The position numbers and the translations under genes are program-made. From Ovis canadensis (Eukaryota > Chordata > Mammalia > Artiodactyla > Bovidae): a DNA stretch of 64,000 nt. This document shows, one piece after another, positions 62,450 through 64,000 of this stretch (the first letter of the stretch is position 1; each line of letters begins with the position of its first letter). The notes under the pieces are model-generated. The model was not told the DNA's origin, did not search any database, and saw only the letters and a program-made list of their open reading frames with translations. The stretch is from assembly GCF_042477335.2 (NCBI RefSeq), contig NC_091257.1:42936501-43000500 (forward strand), in the 5' to 3' direction.

Positions 62450-63000
62450 AGAGAAGTTGGATGACATATTAGTTAACTGCAAATCTCAGATGAGATGGAA
62501 CTGTTGGTAGGAACTTCAAGGACTTTGGTTGGTCTGCCAAACCCAGATGCAACCTTTGGCCCAGATTGGGGTAAAGCTTCTCCACAGTTTACAGGAAGTT
62601 CTTCCTTAGTTTGTCTTGGTAATTCAGTCATTTCCAGACATCTCTTGAAAAGGTTCATGTTGTGACAGTTCTTTACTTGTTGGTAAGGAAGAGGAGGACG
62701 AAAAGCTGAAATTGACCTCACATGGTGATTTGCCCTCCAGATCCAGTCCATCCTTCCTTACCTGGCCCCGTACCTTGTGCCCTGGAAACCTGGCTTTTAT
62801 GAACAACAGTGACAGGTTCCCTTGCCCTCTGACTTCTGAATGGGGCGGGCTGTGAGAGAGATGGGAAGGCATTTTGTAGGTGGGAGAGGAACGAGTTTGG
62901 GGTGTTTATTTTCCTGGCTTCCTCTTGTGGAGTCACTGCACCCCTCCTCAGGGCCTGGCCATCTCTGTCTACTTTGAGTCACCACTTTCTTCCCTCACCC
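62450..63000 (-). other. Overlapping minus-strand open frames, function unknown
   Basis: Frames 62473-62751, 62624-62872, 62718-62936 and 62797-62985 overlap. Two read as sensible, non-repetitive protein-like text (SFSSSSSLPTSKELSQHEPF and TKEELPVNCGEALPQSGPKV). None has a clear acceptor, donor or family. It could be a decayed retrocopy or chance. Confidence 0.25.
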
Positions 63001-63794
63001 CCTTGGAAACAGGCTGGCCGTGGCTTTAGGGTATTGCCGGCTGGCGGATGCTGTGCTGTCTCTTGTTGGTCCCGGTCTTGCCCAGACCTTTGTAAAATCC
63101 CTGAAACTACTACCATCATATTACCCAACTTGAATGTGCCCTTCCTTTTCCTGTGGATACCCTTCCTAATTCATGTAGATTAACTGCTCTGTGTGCTGTG
63201 TTTCAGCACATGTTTCTTTGGGAATTAGAAGATTAAGGAGTAATATTCATCCCAAATAATTTCTCTTAAGTCTTCACTATTCCAAAAGGCAAAATGTTCC
63301 TTAATACTCTTCTCCGGTAAGTTGTGTTCAGTAACCTCAAGTTTGTAAATTCCCTGGTGAAAACATCATTCCAGCATTTTATGTCAGATATTTATATCTG
63401 CATTTCAGAGTTTGGCATATTTCATCTGGACTTTGCTTAATTTGTTTTTGTGAAACATTTGTAAATTTATAACATGTTTATGTATTGCTGAAAATGGTAT
63501 AACAGAAACATTCATTACTGCAGGGAGCAATCACAGCTTGATCCATGTCCTGGATACACAATATCATTGTTAGTTGGTAAATACTCTCCATGCATCAGAT
63601 TCTATGTCACAAATTTGTGGGTCAAGTGGCCTTATCCTACCTTCTGGCATTCTTGGGTCTGAAAAAGCATTTCTTAAAGGCAAGTTACTTTGGTAACAGT
63701 TTACCCACTTAATAACTTCCTGGCATATTAAAACAAATTTTTAGAGAAAAATACTGCTTAGCATTTCTCTTTCATCTATATTACCTTAAAAAAT
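63001..63794 (+). other. PRPF18: Intron 9, unassigned stretch
   Basis: No gene or clear repeat recognised; the last PRPF18 exon was looked for here and is absent. Confidence 0.5.
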
Positions 63795-64000
63795 TTTTTT
63801 TAAGTTTATTCTATTTTCGGCTGTGTTGGGTATTCATTGCTGCACGGGTTTTTCTCTAGTTGTAGTGAGTGGGGGGCTGCTCTTCGTTGGGATGCACAAG
63901 CTTCTCTGTTGCAGTAGCTTCTCTAGTTGCCGAGCGTGGGTTCTAGGTGTGCAGGCTTCAGTAGTTGCGGCACGTGGGCCCAGTCGTTGTGGCTCCCGGG
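63795..64000 (-). mobile_element. CHR-type SINE, cut by window end
   Basis: Antisense start 'tattttcggctgtgttgggt', 'ttgctgcacgggtttttctc', continuing to the last base. Confidence 0.82.

Overview
The window is mammalian nuclear DNA from a ruminant, most likely a bovid such as cattle, sheep or goat. The evidence is the repeat content: many copies of the BovB (RTE-type) LINE, its partner Bov-tA/Bov-A2 SINEs, and cetartiodactyl tRNA-derived CHR-type SINEs, over older MIR, L2, L1, MER5-like and mariner-like remnants. Nothing bacterial, viral or organellar was seen.

One protein-coding gene is supported: PRPF18, on the + strand. It encodes the pre-mRNA splicing factor that acts in the second catalytic step (exon ligation). 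Nine coding exons can be placed to the base (20854-20919, 39365-39442, 42113-42217, 45066-45179, 51659-51805, 53247-53315, 54774-54914, 55037-55108, 57655-57810). They give 316 uninterrupted residues. The family protein is about 342 residues, so the last exon (about 26 residues and the stop) must lie beyond position 64000. All nine introns are phase 0.

Layout: 1-20580 is intergenic, with dense repeats and no supported gene. 20585-20950 is a CpG-rich promoter and exon 1 with a very good CTCF-like motif and an inverted pair of ETS-like motifs, and no TATA box. 20920-39364 is the 18.4-kb intron 1, full of BovB, SINE and L1 insertions, with a decayed hAT-type transposase and an unexplained 228-bp inverted duplication. 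39365-57810 holds exons 2 to 9. 57811-64000 is the start of intron 9.

Points most worth a second look are: (1) three near-identical tandem 3' splice-site motifs just before exon 2 of this 3'-splice-site fidelity gene, the two upstream ones leading at once to stop codons; (2) a weak donor after exon 5 followed by an open, proline-rich, GC-rich 83-codon read-through; (3) the 228-bp, about 94% identical inverted duplication of unknown family in intron 1; (4) BovB structures that record inversion and nested insertion; and (5) a telomere-like, G-quadruplex-capable tract embedded in an L1 fragment. No clearly novel multi-gene system was found.
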